DNA from: Vibrio sp. SCSIO 43135
GTDB taxonomy: Bacteria > Pseudomonadota > Gammaproteobacteria > Enterobacterales > Vibrionaceae
Assembly (NCBI RefSeq): GCF_023716665.1
Contig: NZ_CP071860.1
Location: 682,001-746,000, forward strand
Direction: 5' to 3'
DNA: 64,000 nucleotides
The notes beneath the pieces were generated by a model that did no database searches, had not been told where the DNA came from, and saw nothing but the letters and a program-made list of their open reading frames with translations. The position numbers were made by a program, and so were the translations under genes. Within the stretch, counting starts at the first letter, position 1, and each line of letters begins with the position of its first letter. This document shows, one piece after another, positions 44,666-54,349 of the stretch.

Positions 44666-45283
44666 ATGACCGAACAGCACGACCTTACTGCCACCTTTCA
44701 GAGCTATATGGAAAATCCGTTGCTCTGGCCAATTCTAGAAGTTCTAAAAAAACAGCCAAGTGGCTGGAAAGTCCACACTTTAGCCTCTCACATCACTGAA
44801 CTTGGCTTGATGCCGGTTTTGGATGGCTCTCCAGAAAAAGATTTATTCAAGCGCAACTTCCTCATTATGAATGCGTTGTATCAATTGCAAGAAACCTTGT
44901 ACCCAGAAAAATGGTTGCAGGTGGAAGCGATGGACATTGCGCTGATGCCCGCGTATCGAGTGTCTGAGACGGAAATGGGGCATCAGGATGCACTGAGAGA
45001 GTATTATACTCAATGGGTGAACTATGAAGCTGAAGAGGGAGAGGTGAAACGATTGCTCAATGAATTCTGGACACGGTATCGTGAATTTGTTGGTAGCACC
45101 AATGGCAAAGATATGGACAGAGCTAAAGCCCTAAGCCTATTCAAGCTTCCTTACGATGCAAGTAACTCTGAAATTCGCAAGACATGGCGTAAGCTCGCGT
45201 TGAAGTGGCACCCTGATAGAGACAACGGTGACGCAGACCAATTTAGAGTGTTGTGTGAAGCGTGGCACGTACTTCGTCACTAG
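44666..45283 (+). CDS. DnaJ-related protein with C-terminal J domain
   Basis: 205 residues. Residues 1-145 match the 'DNA-J related' N-terminal domain seen in vibrios (PF12339). The J domain is at the C-terminus, with helices II and III around HPD at 182-184 (KLALKWHPDRDNG). This position of the J domain at the end is unusual compared with DnaJ, and suggests a dedicated Hsp70 co-chaperone for one partner. No zinc finger. Single gene with a terminator 28 bases downstream. Confidence 0.85.
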   Translation: MTEQHDLTATFQSYMENPLLWPILEVLKKQPSGWKVHTLASHITELGLMPVLDGSPEKDLFKRNFLIMNALYQLQETLYPEKWLQVEAMDIALMPAYRVSETEMGHQDALREYYTQWVNYEAEEGEVKRLLNEFWTRYREFVGSTNGKDMDRAKALSLFKLPYDASNSEIRKTWRKLALKWHPDRDNGDADQFRVLCEAWHVLRH

Positions 45284-45310
45284 TTCGCAAATGATGTTTC
45301 ATTTTCGAAT

Positions 45311-45338
45311 AAAAAAGACGCATTAAAGCGTCTTTTTT
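45311..45338. terminator. Bidirectional terminator after the J-domain gene
   Basis: AAAAAAGACGC / GCGTCTTTTTT around ATTAAA, symmetrical A and T runs; ends both the J-domain gene and the convergent ATPase gene. Confidence 0.85.
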
Positions 45339-45360
45339 ATTTTTATGTCGTGGAGTATAG

Positions 45361-47022
45361 CTACTTGGACGGTTTGAAATGTGACTTTCTCATTCGGTTT
45401 AGGGTTGCCATTACATCGACCACTCTAGGCTTAGCTAAGTCGCCATGGTTGGGCATATTTACATGCCAATTTTCGTTAAGCAGCTCGTTGAACTCTTTTG
45501 CTGGGTTGCCAGACCAGCCTGGGAGTTGTGCAAATTGGAACCATGCCCAACCAATCGCATTCACTTCAGATGCAGATTCAAGTTGTTCTAGCGCAGAGAT
45601 ATCAGTGAACTCCTTGCCAAACCTTAGTGAATCTTTGCCTTTAGCTGAGACTCGGAACTTTCCGTCGACCAAAATGCTTTGCAACGACGCTCGGTTTAAC
45701 GCACGTGGCCTAAATGAATTCAGCGGTGACTCACATTCATTTGAGCGCTGAGTCGGGTGTTGCTCAATCACTTCTTTCGCCTTTTCACTCACATCGATTG
45801 GCTGGTAATCATGCATTTGAATAACAGTGTCAGCGACATCTAAATAATCGCCTGAGCCACCCATAACAATGATGGTTGAGATATTCATCTCATCGCGTAG
45901 TTGACCGATACGGTCTACAAGTGGGGTAATTGGTTCTGCGCCTTTACTAACCAGCGCCTGCATGCGCTCATCGCGAATCATGAAGTTGGTAGCGGAGGTG
46001 TCTTCATCAATGAGCATCGATGTCGCACCAGCTTCAATTGATTCTTGCAACCAAGCGGCTTGAGAAGTTGAGCCTGACGCATCCTGAGTAGAAAAGTCAC
46101 CTGTATCCTTACCCATAGGTAAATGATTGATGTAGTTAGATAAGTTTAAATGATGAACACATCGGCCATCTTCCGCTCGAATCTTCACGGTATCTAGGCT
46201 AGTGACCACACCTTCTCGGCCATCGCCTGGAATATGGTTGTAAATAGAACGTTCAATTGCCGTCAGCAGAGTTGATTTACCATGGAAGCCACCACCAACG
46301 ATCAAAGTAATGCCGTTTGCGATACCGGTACCTACAACTTTGCCTTGGTTAGGTGTTTCTAGCTCAACCCTTAGAGATTCCGGAGCCTGAAAAGCAACCG
46401 CTTCCTTCATTGGCAAATCGCAGTTACCTGCAACCCTAGGTAGCACACTACCATCGGCGATAAATGCGACTAAGCCTTTATCACTTAGTTGGGCACGCAT
46501 TGCTTCTTGATCTTCGATCACCTCACAATGGTGAATGAGAGCATCTTTATCGAGTTCACGCTCAAGTGTAGCGCGTCGAATGAACTTAGGTAGGTGGAAG
46601 GTAAGGGTGTTCGTTGCTTTCTTAGCCAGGATCTGGCGTCCTTCTGCAGGAAGGTGTACGCGAAAGCGTAGTTCAATGCCTTCTTCAGTGAAAAGAACTG
46701 CTGTGCTGTCGAGTACAGTTTGGCCAGTTAAGGCAATGCTGATGCTATTTTCTTGCTTAGCAAATTCCGCGAACTTACGGGCGATGTAATCTCTGGCCGC
46801 GATTTGATATGCCTCGGATTTGTCTTTTAGCCACTCTAATCCAGTTAGTGACCAAGCTCTTGTGGCACGGAATCGAGAAGCAGAGGCGTATGGGTCGGCT
46901 TGGATGTGATCAATATAAAGCGTGTAATCAGTAAAATCGTAGTTGCCTTTGATTTGCTGATACGCACGGTAGTTTTGTTTTTCTAGTTTCTTAAGGACTG
47001 CGATGAGTCGATCCATATCCAA
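45361..47022 (-). CDS. ABC-class ATPase (COG3044)
   Basis: 553 residues. P-loop GGGFHGKSTLL (about 251-261), a later DEDTSATNFMIRD block (Walker B region, about 341-353) and VGTGIANGITLIVGG before it. This is the stand-alone 'predicted ATPase of the ABC class' family, with no membrane domain. The family's role is unknown; a nucleic-acid or ribosome-linked function is a guess. Downstream of it in the same direction lies the terminator shared with the J-domain gene. Confidence 0.85.
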   Translation of the reverse strand: MDMDRLIAVLKKLEKQNYRAYQQIKGNYDFTDYTLYIDHIQADPYASASRFRATRAWSLTGLEWLKDKSEAYQIAARDYIARKFAEFAKQENSISIALTGQTVLDSTAVLFTEEGIELRFRVHLPAEGRQILAKKATNTLTFHLPKFIRRATLERELDKDALIHHCEVIEDQEAMRAQLSDKGLVAFIADGSVLPRVAGNCDLPMKEAVAFQAPESLRVELETPNQGKVVGTGIANGITLIVGGGFHGKSTLLTAIERSIYNHIPGDGREGVVTSLDTVKIRAEDGRCVHHLNLSNYINHLPMGKDTGDFSTQDASGSTSQAAWLQESIEAGATSMLIDEDTSATNFMIRDERMQALVSKGAEPITPLVDRIGQLRDEMNISTIIVMGGSGDYLDVADTVIQMHDYQPIDVSEKAKEVIEQHPTQRSNECESPLNSFRPRALNRASLQSILVDGKFRVSAKGKDSLRFGKEFTDISALEQLESASEVNAIGWAWFQFAQLPGWSGNPAKEFNELLNENWHVNMPNHGDLAKPRVVDVMATLNRMRKSHFKPSK

Positions 47023-47111
47023 GCGCTCATTTAAATAATGATAAAGGCGGCGATTATAGAAATCACCGCCCGTTGAGTAAAGGGTTTTCCCGAGCCTGCG
47101 TATGAGGCGTA

Positions 47112-49028
47112 TCAGTGATGATAGCTAGGCCAAGGTAGCTCGACGTTGTTTTGGCCAATGAGGCTTACCTCAAACTCATCACAAGGCATCGGTTTACCAT
47201 AGAAATAACCTTGTCCATACTCGCAGCCTTCACTGATGATAAAATCTTCTTGCCTCTTAGTTTCTACACCTTCCATTATCACCTCGAGGTCGAGTTTTTT
47301 TGCAACATTGATAATTGAGCGAATGATGGCTTTGTCTTGCTCACTGTTCTCAAGCTGATGGAGGAAGCTTTTATCGATCTTTATGCTGTCAAACGGGTAC
47401 TTCTTCAAGTATTGGAAAGACGCGTAACCTGTACCAAAGTCATCCAGAGAAAGGGTTACGCCAAGATCGTGCAGTGCTTTTAATGTGTTGCTGGCTACCT
47501 TTTCATCACCGATTAAACCGCTTTCTGTCACTTCTAGCTCTAAGTAATGAGCGGGTAGGTTGTAAGTCTGCAATAAATCCTTCACTTGTTGAGCAAAGTT
47601 AGCATTTTTTAGCTGTACCGCCGAGACGTTAATTGCAATCTTGAAGTCGTTTACATAGCGAGCCCACTGAGAAGCCTTTTCGATTGCAGAGCGCAATACG
47701 AAATTACCTAGCTCAAAAATCAATCCATTTTGTTCGGCGATATGGATCAATCTTTCATTGGACATATCACCCAGCACAGGGTGTCGCCAACGGAGTAAGG
47801 CTTCAGCACCCGTCCAACGGTGAGTGGTTGGAGAAACCTTAGGCTGGAAGTAGAGTAACAAATCATCGCTTCGAACTGCTTGAAGTAAGTAGCTTTCAAG
47901 TTGGTTCAAGTGACTTTGAGTATCTGAAAATGCTTGAGAATAAAAACTAAACTTATGACCCGAATCTTTGCAAGAAATCATCGCTTCAGCGGCGTATTTT
48001 AAAAGGTCGCTACCATTGTTAGCATCCTCTGAAGTAGACACACCAATATAGGCATGCAAATGTACCATATCATCTTCGACTTTGAATTCAGAATGGCCGA
48101 TTTCCACCAAAGTGTGGCATAGCGCTTCGAGTTGTCCGCGAATTTGATCGGCTTTTACGATAAGCACCAAATCAGTGGAGGTTGGTCTTGCAGTAATGAG
48201 CTCTAAGCTGTGAAAAGGTGCACTCAAGCGGTTTCGGTAGTGGGTGAGGATATTATCCCACTCGGTGTAGCCGTATTTCGATTGCAAGCGTCGACCGTTA
48301 CTGAATCCGATATGAATCACGGCTAGCTTTTGGTTTTGTTCAATAGCCTTTCTATACCAACCGTCGAGTTCGCTTTCAATCGCAGTACGGTTAAGAAAAC
48401 CTGTGCCAATGTCGTGCCTTTGCTGATATTGAATCTTTTGTTCTGCCGCGCGACGTTTATCTATTTCTTGGCTTAACGAGAAATTTAACGTGGCAAGATC
48501 TTTTGTACGAGTCTCGACTCGATTTTGTAGTTCAAAGTTAAGTTGATTGAGACGCTCGTGTTGGTAAATGGTCTTCAGTTGAGATTCAATCGACTCCTTG
48601 AAACTGTCGAGCAGGTTACGGTAGGTATCGCAAAACGGGTTTTCTTTGGTATCCAGAATACAGATGGTGCCAAAAGGTTCGCCTGACGGCCAATTAATCG
48701 GAAGACCACAGTAGGCGATCATGCCTAGCTTGATGTCTGGGTTCTTGTCCCACTCAGGATCGGACAGCGCATTTGGGATGAGTAATTCTTGCTGAGATTG
48801 GATGACGGTTTCACAATATAAACCTTGCCCTAATGATTCTGAGTCGCCGATTGAATAGGGAGTAGGGGCGTTATTATTTGAGCTACAGACTTCAATGGTG
48901 TCTGTGCGTACACGCATGATAAGTGCGGAAGGTACGGAGATTATTTCAGCAAGCAAGTTCACAATATTTTGCCACCCCGACAATGTGCTAGCCGGAATAG
49001 TCAACTCTTGTGTGTTGATTTTTGACAT
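47112..49028 (-). CDS. GAF - degenerate GGDEF - EAL phosphodiesterase
   Basis: 638 residues: GAF (about 10-150), coiled coil, a GGDEF-like domain (about 200-365) that has lost the signature (RPTSTDLVL stands where GGDEF should be), and an intact EAL domain: GAEALLR (407-413), EVTES (499-503), DDFGTG (529-534), KIDKSF (550-555), EGVET (586-590), GYFYGKP. So it should degrade cyclic-di-GMP and not make it. The dead GGDEF may act as a GTP-sensing module. Input through GAF, ligand unknown. Confidence 0.88.
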   Translation of the reverse strand: MSKINTQELTIPASTLSGWQNIVNLLAEIISVPSALIMRVRTDTIEVCSSNNNAPTPYSIGDSESLGQGLYCETVIQSQQELLIPNALSDPEWDKNPDIKLGMIAYCGLPINWPSGEPFGTICILDTKENPFCDTYRNLLDSFKESIESQLKTIYQHERLNQLNFELQNRVETRTKDLATLNFSLSQEIDKRRAAEQKIQYQQRHDIGTGFLNRTAIESELDGWYRKAIEQNQKLAVIHIGFSNGRRLQSKYGYTEWDNILTHYRNRLSAPFHSLELITARPTSTDLVLIVKADQIRGQLEALCHTLVEIGHSEFKVEDDMVHLHAYIGVSTSEDANNGSDLLKYAAEAMISCKDSGHKFSFYSQAFSDTQSHLNQLESYLLQAVRSDDLLLYFQPKVSPTTHRWTGAEALLRWRHPVLGDMSNERLIHIAEQNGLIFELGNFVLRSAIEKASQWARYVNDFKIAINVSAVQLKNANFAQQVKDLLQTYNLPAHYLELEVTESGLIGDEKVASNTLKALHDLGVTLSLDDFGTGYASFQYLKKYPFDSIKIDKSFLHQLENSEQDKAIIRSIINVAKKLDLEVIMEGVETKRQEDFIISEGCEYGQGYFYGKPMPCDEFEVSLIGQNNVELPWPSYHH

Positions 49029-49147
49029 ACGTAATTATCCTTGGGAACTTCGCAATGAGTGAGCGTCCTTTGCTCTTATTACCCGTCAAATACTCTATCT
49101 GTGGACGAGACTTATTCTTAATTATAAGAACGCATTGGCAATGTAAC

Positions 49148-49177
49148 AAAAAAAAGTCCTATTTAGACAATAGGACT
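49148..49177 (-). terminator. Terminator of fabV
   Basis: On the minus strand: AGTCCTATT / AATAGGACT stem (49155-49163 with 49169-49177), 5-base loop, followed by T8 (A run at 49148-49155 on plus). It ends fabV, about 40 bases after its stop. Confidence 0.85.
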
Positions 49178-49217
49178 TTATCGTTTGTAATAAGTCTTAA
49201 AAATAAGACATTTATAA

Positions 49218-50429
49218 TTAAGGAGTTATATTTATAAACTCATCAATATTAATGGGTGTTTTGTAATCAATGCCATCAAAGTCGAATCCATTTAGTTTCA
49301 TAAACTCAGTTTTGAATCCGCGGTAATCAGCAAGTTCTTTAAAGTTATCGCGGTTAAGTTTAGTGAGCAACTGTTGTACTTTTTGCTGGGTTTCCGAGTC
49401 GAGTTCTAAGTCGTCTATGCGAATCAGCCGCTCACCGTCTACATGTACTGGCTCATTGATGTAGAGCTTTTGGGTGAACAAACGGTGCATTTGCTCTATG
49501 CAGCCTTCATGGGTGCCTTGTTCTTTCATCACCTCATATAATGCCATCATGTAAGGGGTTAGACCTGGGATGAATACACTGGCTTTAGTGACAAGCGCTT
49601 TACACACTGTCGCGTAGGCAGCACCACCAAAGTTTGCGAGTTTTAAGTTCAGCGCGTGGCTGGTCTGGTGTAAATCAACTTTCGCTCGCCCGAGAGTGCC
49701 GTCTAGATAAATCGGGTGGGTAACTTCAGGGCCGATGTATGAAAACGCGATGGTTTGGCAACCATCGGCAATTGATTCAGCGTTAATCAGTGCATCGATC
49801 CAGCTTTCCCAATCTTCGCCGCCCATCACTTTCATTGTCGATTCGATTTCCTGCTCGCTGGCAGGTTGTAAAGTGAGATCTTGCCATGTGTCGGTTTCTA
49901 ACATCACACTGGCGCCGGTGACGGCTTCCCCGATAGGCTTTATTGACGAGCGCCACAACTCACCTGTTTCTGGATTTGGACGTGCACCGGTAGCTAGGCT
50001 GTAAATAACGAGATCAACTTCCCCTTCGAAATAGGTCTCGATCGCTTCAATCACTTGGGTGCGCGTTTCTTGACCGAAAGCGTCACCATCGATATTAACG
50101 GCTATTCGACCTTCTTGTTCTGCATGCTTTTTAAAATAGTAATTGTTGTACCAACCCGCGGTGCCTACACCCTTTTCAGAAGGGCCTCTTTCGAACGAGA
50201 CACTGATGGTATCAGATTCACTAGCGCCGAATGCAAGAGCGATTCTGGCAGCAAGGCCAAAGCCGGAAGAGCCACCAAGAATTAATACTCTTGCTGGCCC
50301 ATGATTGGTGTTCTTGTCAGAGGTAGTCGTTTGTTGGATATAACGAATTTGTTCTAAGACCGCTTGTTCACAACCGTATGGGTGAGCAGTGCGGGCAACC
50401 ACGCCGTTGATTACGGGTTCAATAATCAT
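49218..50429 (-). CDS. fabV: FabV-type trans-2-enoyl-ACP/CoA reductase
   Basis: 403 residues from ATG 50429 (ribosome site AGGATAGGA; an upstream in-frame ATG at 50477 lacks one). NAD site LILGGSSGFGLAARIA (49-64). Active-site pair Tyr241-x8-Lys250 (YLDGTLGRAK), the FabV spacing. Reduces the enoyl double bond in fatty-acid elongation with NADH. FabV was first described in V. cholerae and is resistant to triclosan, so this strain is predicted triclosan-tolerant; that is inference. Confidence 0.93.
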   Translation of the reverse strand: MIIEPVINGVVARTAHPYGCEQAVLEQIRYIQQTTTSDKNTNHGPARVLILGGSSGFGLAARIALAFGASESDTISVSFERGPSEKGVGTAGWYNNYYFKKHAEQEGRIAVNIDGDAFGQETRTQVIEAIETYFEGEVDLVIYSLATGARPNPETGELWRSSIKPIGEAVTGASVMLETDTWQDLTLQPASEQEIESTMKVMGGEDWESWIDALINAESIADGCQTIAFSYIGPEVTHPIYLDGTLGRAKVDLHQTSHALNLKLANFGGAAYATVCKALVTKASVFIPGLTPYMMALYEVMKEQGTHEGCIEQMHRLFTQKLYINEPVHVDGERLIRIDDLELDSETQQKVQQLLTKLNRDNFKELADYRGFKTEFMKLNGFDFDGIDYKTPINIDEFINITP

Positions 50430-50507
50430 AGTCCTATCCTGATTTACGCAACGTTCAAATAACGTAACGTAAAGCAAGGTAAATTTTATTGAGCTAGGGC
50501 AGTAAAA

Positions 50508-51107
50508 TCAGAGATGCTTAACTAGGTGACCTGCCACATACTCTGCAATGAACGGCTGAGCTTCTGGTTTTGGATGCAGACCATCAGACATCATCCATTC
50601 TGGTTTGATTATCACTTGTTCGAGAAAGAAAGGGATTAGGCTCACACCGTCTTTTTGGGCGACTGTCGGATAGATGTCGAAAAACGCATCGCTATAACGG
50701 TTACCGTAGTTAGGTGGCACTCTGATTTGCATCAGAATTGGTGTCGCGCCAGAGGCTTTCGCTTGTGCAATCATTGCTGATAAGTTCTTCTCAACAATGT
50801 TGGGCGGAAAACCACGTAAGCCGTCGTTAGCACCGAGCTCGATAAGTACGTAAGACGGTCGATGTTCTTGCAATAACGAGGGTAAGCGAGATAACCCATT
50901 ACCCGTTGTGTCACCTGATATACTGGCATTAACGACATCAACGGTTTTATTTTGTTTTGCCAGTTCTTCAGGCAGCAATGAAGGCCACGCTTGAGCGATC
51001 GGCATTTGATATCCCGCACTCAGGCTATCACCCAAAATTAATAATGTGGTACTACTGGCGTAGCTAGACACAAACAAAGCGAATACGAAGGAAAGTAATC
51101 GAATCAT
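50508..51107 (-). CDS. tesA: Multifunctional acyl-CoA thioesterase/lysophospholipase TesA
   Basis: 199 residues from ATG 51107: signal peptide MIRLLSFVFALFVSSYAS then GDSLSAGY (SGNH nucleophile Ser), SISGDTTGNG (Gly block), GANDGLRG (Asn block) and SDGLHPK (Asp-x-x-His). Periplasmic thioesterase I/protease I/lysophospholipase L1. Its start codon overlaps that of ybbA on the other strand (CATG), so their leaders overlap. Confidence 0.92.
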   Translation of the reverse strand: MIRLLSFVFALFVSSYASSTTLLILGDSLSAGYQMPIAQAWPSLLPEELAKQNKTVDVVNASISGDTTGNGLSRLPSLLQEHRPSYVLIELGANDGLRGFPPNIVEKNLSAMIAQAKASGATPILMQIRVPPNYGNRYSDAFFDIYPTVAQKDGVSLIPFFLEQVIIKPEWMMSDGLHPKPEAQPFIAEYVAGHLVKHL

Positions 51108-51780
51108 GCAAACATCCGTTATTAAAGCTGAATCATTATCGAAAGTAGTCTCTACTAAACAAGAGCAATTAACAATCCTTAACGATGTAAGCCTAGATAT
51201 CAAGCAAGGCGAAAGCGTTGCGATAGTGGGTACATCAGGCGCTGGGAAATCAACGCTGATGACTTTATTGGCAGGGCTCGATGTACCGAGCCATGGTAGC
51301 GTAGAGCTACTTGGTCATTCGCTTGCAACCATGTCTGATGAGCAACGTGCTCAGATCCGAAGCGAGTCAGTAGGGTTTGTATTTCAAAGCTTTCTTTTGA
51401 TCCCAAGTTTATCCGCATTAGAAAACGTGACGTTACCATGTTTGCTTAAAGGCGAAGAAGAGAATCGAGAGCGCGCACTTAAACTTTTAGCGGATGTGGG
51501 CTTGGCTGACAGGGTCGATCATTCGCCCGCACAACTGTCTGGTGGTGAGCAGCAGCGTGTCGCGTTGGCGCGTGCGTTTATGATTGAACCTAGCGTGTTG
51601 TTTGCTGATGAGCCGACAGGCAATCTTGATCAACAGACAGCCGCGAGAGTCGTTGAACTGTTGTTTGAGCTGAACAAGAATCACGGAACAACATTAGTGT
51701 TGGTTACACACGACTTGTCGCTGGCGCAGCGTTGTGACCGAACCGTTCATTTGAAATCTGGTGGTGTGGAGGAGTCCTAA
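51106..51780 (+). CDS. ybbA: ABC transporter ATP-binding protein YbbA
   Basis: 224 residues. Walker A GTSGAGKST (about 43-51), Q-loop QSF, signature LSGGEQQR (about 144-151), Walker B VLFADEPTGNLD (about 164-175), switch His (VTHDLS). A LolD/MacB-type ATPase. ATG 51106 overlaps the tesA start on the opposite strand. TAATG joins it to ybbP. In E. coli this trio has the same arrangement. Confidence 0.9.
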   Translation: MQTSVIKAESLSKVVSTKQEQLTILNDVSLDIKQGESVAIVGTSGAGKSTLMTLLAGLDVPSHGSVELLGHSLATMSDEQRAQIRSESVGFVFQSFLLIPSLSALENVTLPCLLKGEEENRERALKLLADVGLADRVDHSPAQLSGGEQQRVALARAFMIEPSVLFADEPTGNLDQQTAARVVELLFELNKNHGTTLVLVTHDLSLAQRCDRTVHLKSGGVEES

Positions 51781-54215
51781 TGAAAGGCCAACAAACACAC
51801 AACCTGAAGATGCTCCAATGGAGCTTCCGAGAAATTAAAGAAGGGCAGTTATGGCCCGTTGCGTTAGCACTTGTTCTTATTATTGCTTCAGTGTTTGCAC
51901 TTAGTGCTCTAGCCAATCGATTGGAGCAAGTTGTTGTTACTCAGGGAAAGCAAGCTCTCACCGCTGATAGCGTCTTTGTTTCTTCAAATCCGTTGCCACA
52001 GGATCTAACGACACTGACTCAGCAGAGAAGTCTCGATACCTCGAACTATACTCGCTTTTCAACCATGGCATTCAGTGACCAAGGTATGCAGCTTGTTATG
52101 GTTAAAGCGATCGAAAGCAATTATCCACTGCAAGGCGAGATGGTGTTAGTGGGCGATGAGGGGGCTCAATCCAACATAAAGCCCGGGGAGCTCTGGCTGG
52201 ATGAGCGCTTGTTTGCGCAGTTAAATACCGAAGTGGGACAAACGCTGTCCATTGGTAATGCTGACTTCACTGTTTCTGGTCGTATTGCAGAAGAGCCAGG
52301 GATGAGCTTCAACCCATTCCAACAAATGCCTACCGTTTTTATTCATCAGCAAGATGTGGATAAAACAGGGGCTATTCAGATGGGAAGCCGTGTCCAATAC
52401 CGCTTGTTCATAAATGGCGATGCTGCGGCTATTGACGCATTAAAGTCAGAGATAGAACTTCAACCGAGCGATCGCTGGCGTGATGAAAATAGTGGTAGCC
52501 GCACTAACGAAGTCTTTACGCAGACTCAACAGTATTTGTCTTTAAGTGTCGCTATTGTCGTGCTCATGGCAGCAACCACACTAGTTCTTACTTGTCAGCA
52601 TTATGTTTCTACCCGTCGTACGACTATCGCGATGTTAAAAAGTCTTGGTGCGACAAAACGTTGGCTGCAGCGCTGGCTTGTTACTCAGGTTGCCTTACTG
52701 TTTGTGACTTCAGCGGTAGTCGGCTCACTAATAGGAGTCGGTTTAGAGTTTTTGTTGAGGATCCCGTTAGTTGACCTCCTTCCTGATCCGCTTCCGAGTT
52801 ACGGCATTTATCCTTTTGTTCTTGCGATTGGTACCAGTGTTGTGATTGCTTTGCCAGCGCTGAGTATTCCATTGATGGGATTACTTAATGTCAGTGCTGC
52901 CAATGTGATGCAAGCTCAGCAGGTAACAGGTAGCAGCAAAAAGTCACTATGGCTTATTGCCTTACCCATCGCTGCTTTAGGATTTGCGTATGGCGACAAT
53001 CAAATGGTTTGGATGGTGCTGTTTGGTGTTGTCACTTTGTTCGCTGTATTGGCTGTATGTGGTGTATTAATCAATCGATTGTTAGCCAAGGCACCGGTTG
53101 GCGTATCCATGAAACTGGCGTTGAGCCGTATCAACCGTTCACCCGTTGCGACAGGGTTTCAATTCGGGGCGCTAGGGCTTTCGTTGATGCTTATCGCGAC
53201 GATTTGGTTAATTCGTACCGATCTTCTTTCAGACTGGCAGCAGACATTGCCAGAAAACGCGCCTAACGCTTTTGCGTTGAATATTGCGGACTATGAGCAG
53301 CAGCAATATTTGAACGTATTAGATGAAAACAATATCGAACGCTCTGAAGCCTTCCCAATTATTCGCGGACGCTTGACTAAGGTGAACGATGAGCCTGCAA
53401 AGCAAGTTGATGGCGCTGAGGAAAAAACAGACGCGCTAAGGCGCGAGTTGAACTTTACTTGGGCGGATACGCTACCTAAGTACAATGAAACACTAGAAGG
53501 TAATTGGACACAGACCAACGGTGTATCAGTTGAAAGCGAAGTTGCACAAGCGCTTGGCTTGAAAATTGGGGATAAATTAGAGTTTTCCATCGCCTCTCAA
53601 ACCTATACCGCGGAAGTCAACACCATCCGAGCGGTGGAATGGCGAGAGATGAAACCAAACTTCTACTTTATTTTTACTCCTGATGTTTTGGCGAATTTCC
53701 CAGCTTCTTATCTGGTGAGTTTCCGATTAGATGATACCCATAATGACTTGATTTCTAAGCTTTCGCGAGATTTTCCAACAGTGAGTTTGATGGACATTAG
53801 AAGGATGGGGGACAAGATCAGAGACTTGCTCGCCAATATTGTATTGTCTATTACGGTGCTTGCTGGGCTATCGGGTGTTGCTGGATTGCTTTTGATCTTC
53901 ACATTATTGCGGTTGAACTTGAGTCAGCGTCAACAGGAAGTCAGGTTGTATCGTACTCTTGGAGCAAGTAGAAAGCGGATAAGTACAACCATCTGGGCTG
54001 AATATGGAATCATGGCTCTAACGGCGAGTTTAGTTGCGAGTTTAGGGGCGGAAATCGTTGTGGCAAGTATCATGAAATTCGGTTTTGAGCTCGATCCACA
54101 GATACATATTTGGTTATGGTTATTGCTCCCTGTGGTTGCTTTTTGCACACTTTTCTTGGTTGTTAATAGTTTGATAAATAAGCTGCTAACCCCTATCAAT
54201 AAAGCGTTTAGCTAA
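51780..54215 (+). CDS. ybbP: FtsX-like ABC permease YbbP
   Basis: 811 residues, start overlapping the ybbA stop by one base. FtsX pattern: first TM about 27-46, large periplasmic region to about 255, three TMs (about 255-275, 302-325, 340-365), then two TMs near 390-430, one near 460-480, a second soluble region (about 485-680), and a last set of TMs near 690-800. The ATPase partner is YbbA. Target of the export or extraction cycle is unknown; with TesA beside it, a lipid-related role is often suggested. Confidence 0.88.
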   Translation: MKGQQTHNLKMLQWSFREIKEGQLWPVALALVLIIASVFALSALANRLEQVVVTQGKQALTADSVFVSSNPLPQDLTTLTQQRSLDTSNYTRFSTMAFSDQGMQLVMVKAIESNYPLQGEMVLVGDEGAQSNIKPGELWLDERLFAQLNTEVGQTLSIGNADFTVSGRIAEEPGMSFNPFQQMPTVFIHQQDVDKTGAIQMGSRVQYRLFINGDAAAIDALKSEIELQPSDRWRDENSGSRTNEVFTQTQQYLSLSVAIVVLMAATTLVLTCQHYVSTRRTTIAMLKSLGATKRWLQRWLVTQVALLFVTSAVVGSLIGVGLEFLLRIPLVDLLPDPLPSYGIYPFVLAIGTSVVIALPALSIPLMGLLNVSAANVMQAQQVTGSSKKSLWLIALPIAALGFAYGDNQMVWMVLFGVVTLFAVLAVCGVLINRLLAKAPVGVSMKLALSRINRSPVATGFQFGALGLSLMLIATIWLIRTDLLSDWQQTLPENAPNAFALNIADYEQQQYLNVLDENNIERSEAFPIIRGRLTKVNDEPAKQVDGAEEKTDALRRELNFTWADTLPKYNETLEGNWTQTNGVSVESEVAQALGLKIGDKLEFSIASQTYTAEVNTIRAVEWREMKPNFYFIFTPDVLANFPASYLVSFRLDDTHNDLISKLSRDFPTVSLMDIRRMGDKIRDLLANIVLSITVLAGLSGVAGLLLIFTLLRLNLSQRQQEVRLYRTLGASRKRISTTIWAEYGIMALTASLVASLGAEIVVASIMKFGFELDPQIHIWLWLLLPVVAFCTLFLVVNSLINKLLTPINKAFS

Positions 54216-54225
54216 AACTGGGAGT

Positions 54226-54349
54226 GCCTCGATATTCAGTTATCCACAAAAACAGTGGATAAAGTTTTGGATAACTTACCCTGTAGATAACTTGGTATCG
54301 AGGCGCAGCCCACATGCTGCTTTGGCTGCAGCAATTTTTGTTATTCACA
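54226..54349. promoter_or_regulatory. Cluster of DnaA boxes within an inverted repeat
   Basis: Two sites match the DnaA box TTATNCACA exactly: TTATCCACA at 54240-54248 and TTATTCACA at 54341-54349. Two further near matches run on the other strand: AGTGGATAA at 54254-54262 (one mismatch) and TTTGGATAA at 54266-54274 (two mismatches). The first three lie between 9-bp inverted arms GCCTCGATA (54226-54234) and TATCGAGGC (54296-54304). A small hairpin TGCTGC / GCAGCA (about 54315-54332) with T run sits between the groups. This is more than a chance cluster. Confidence 0.6.
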
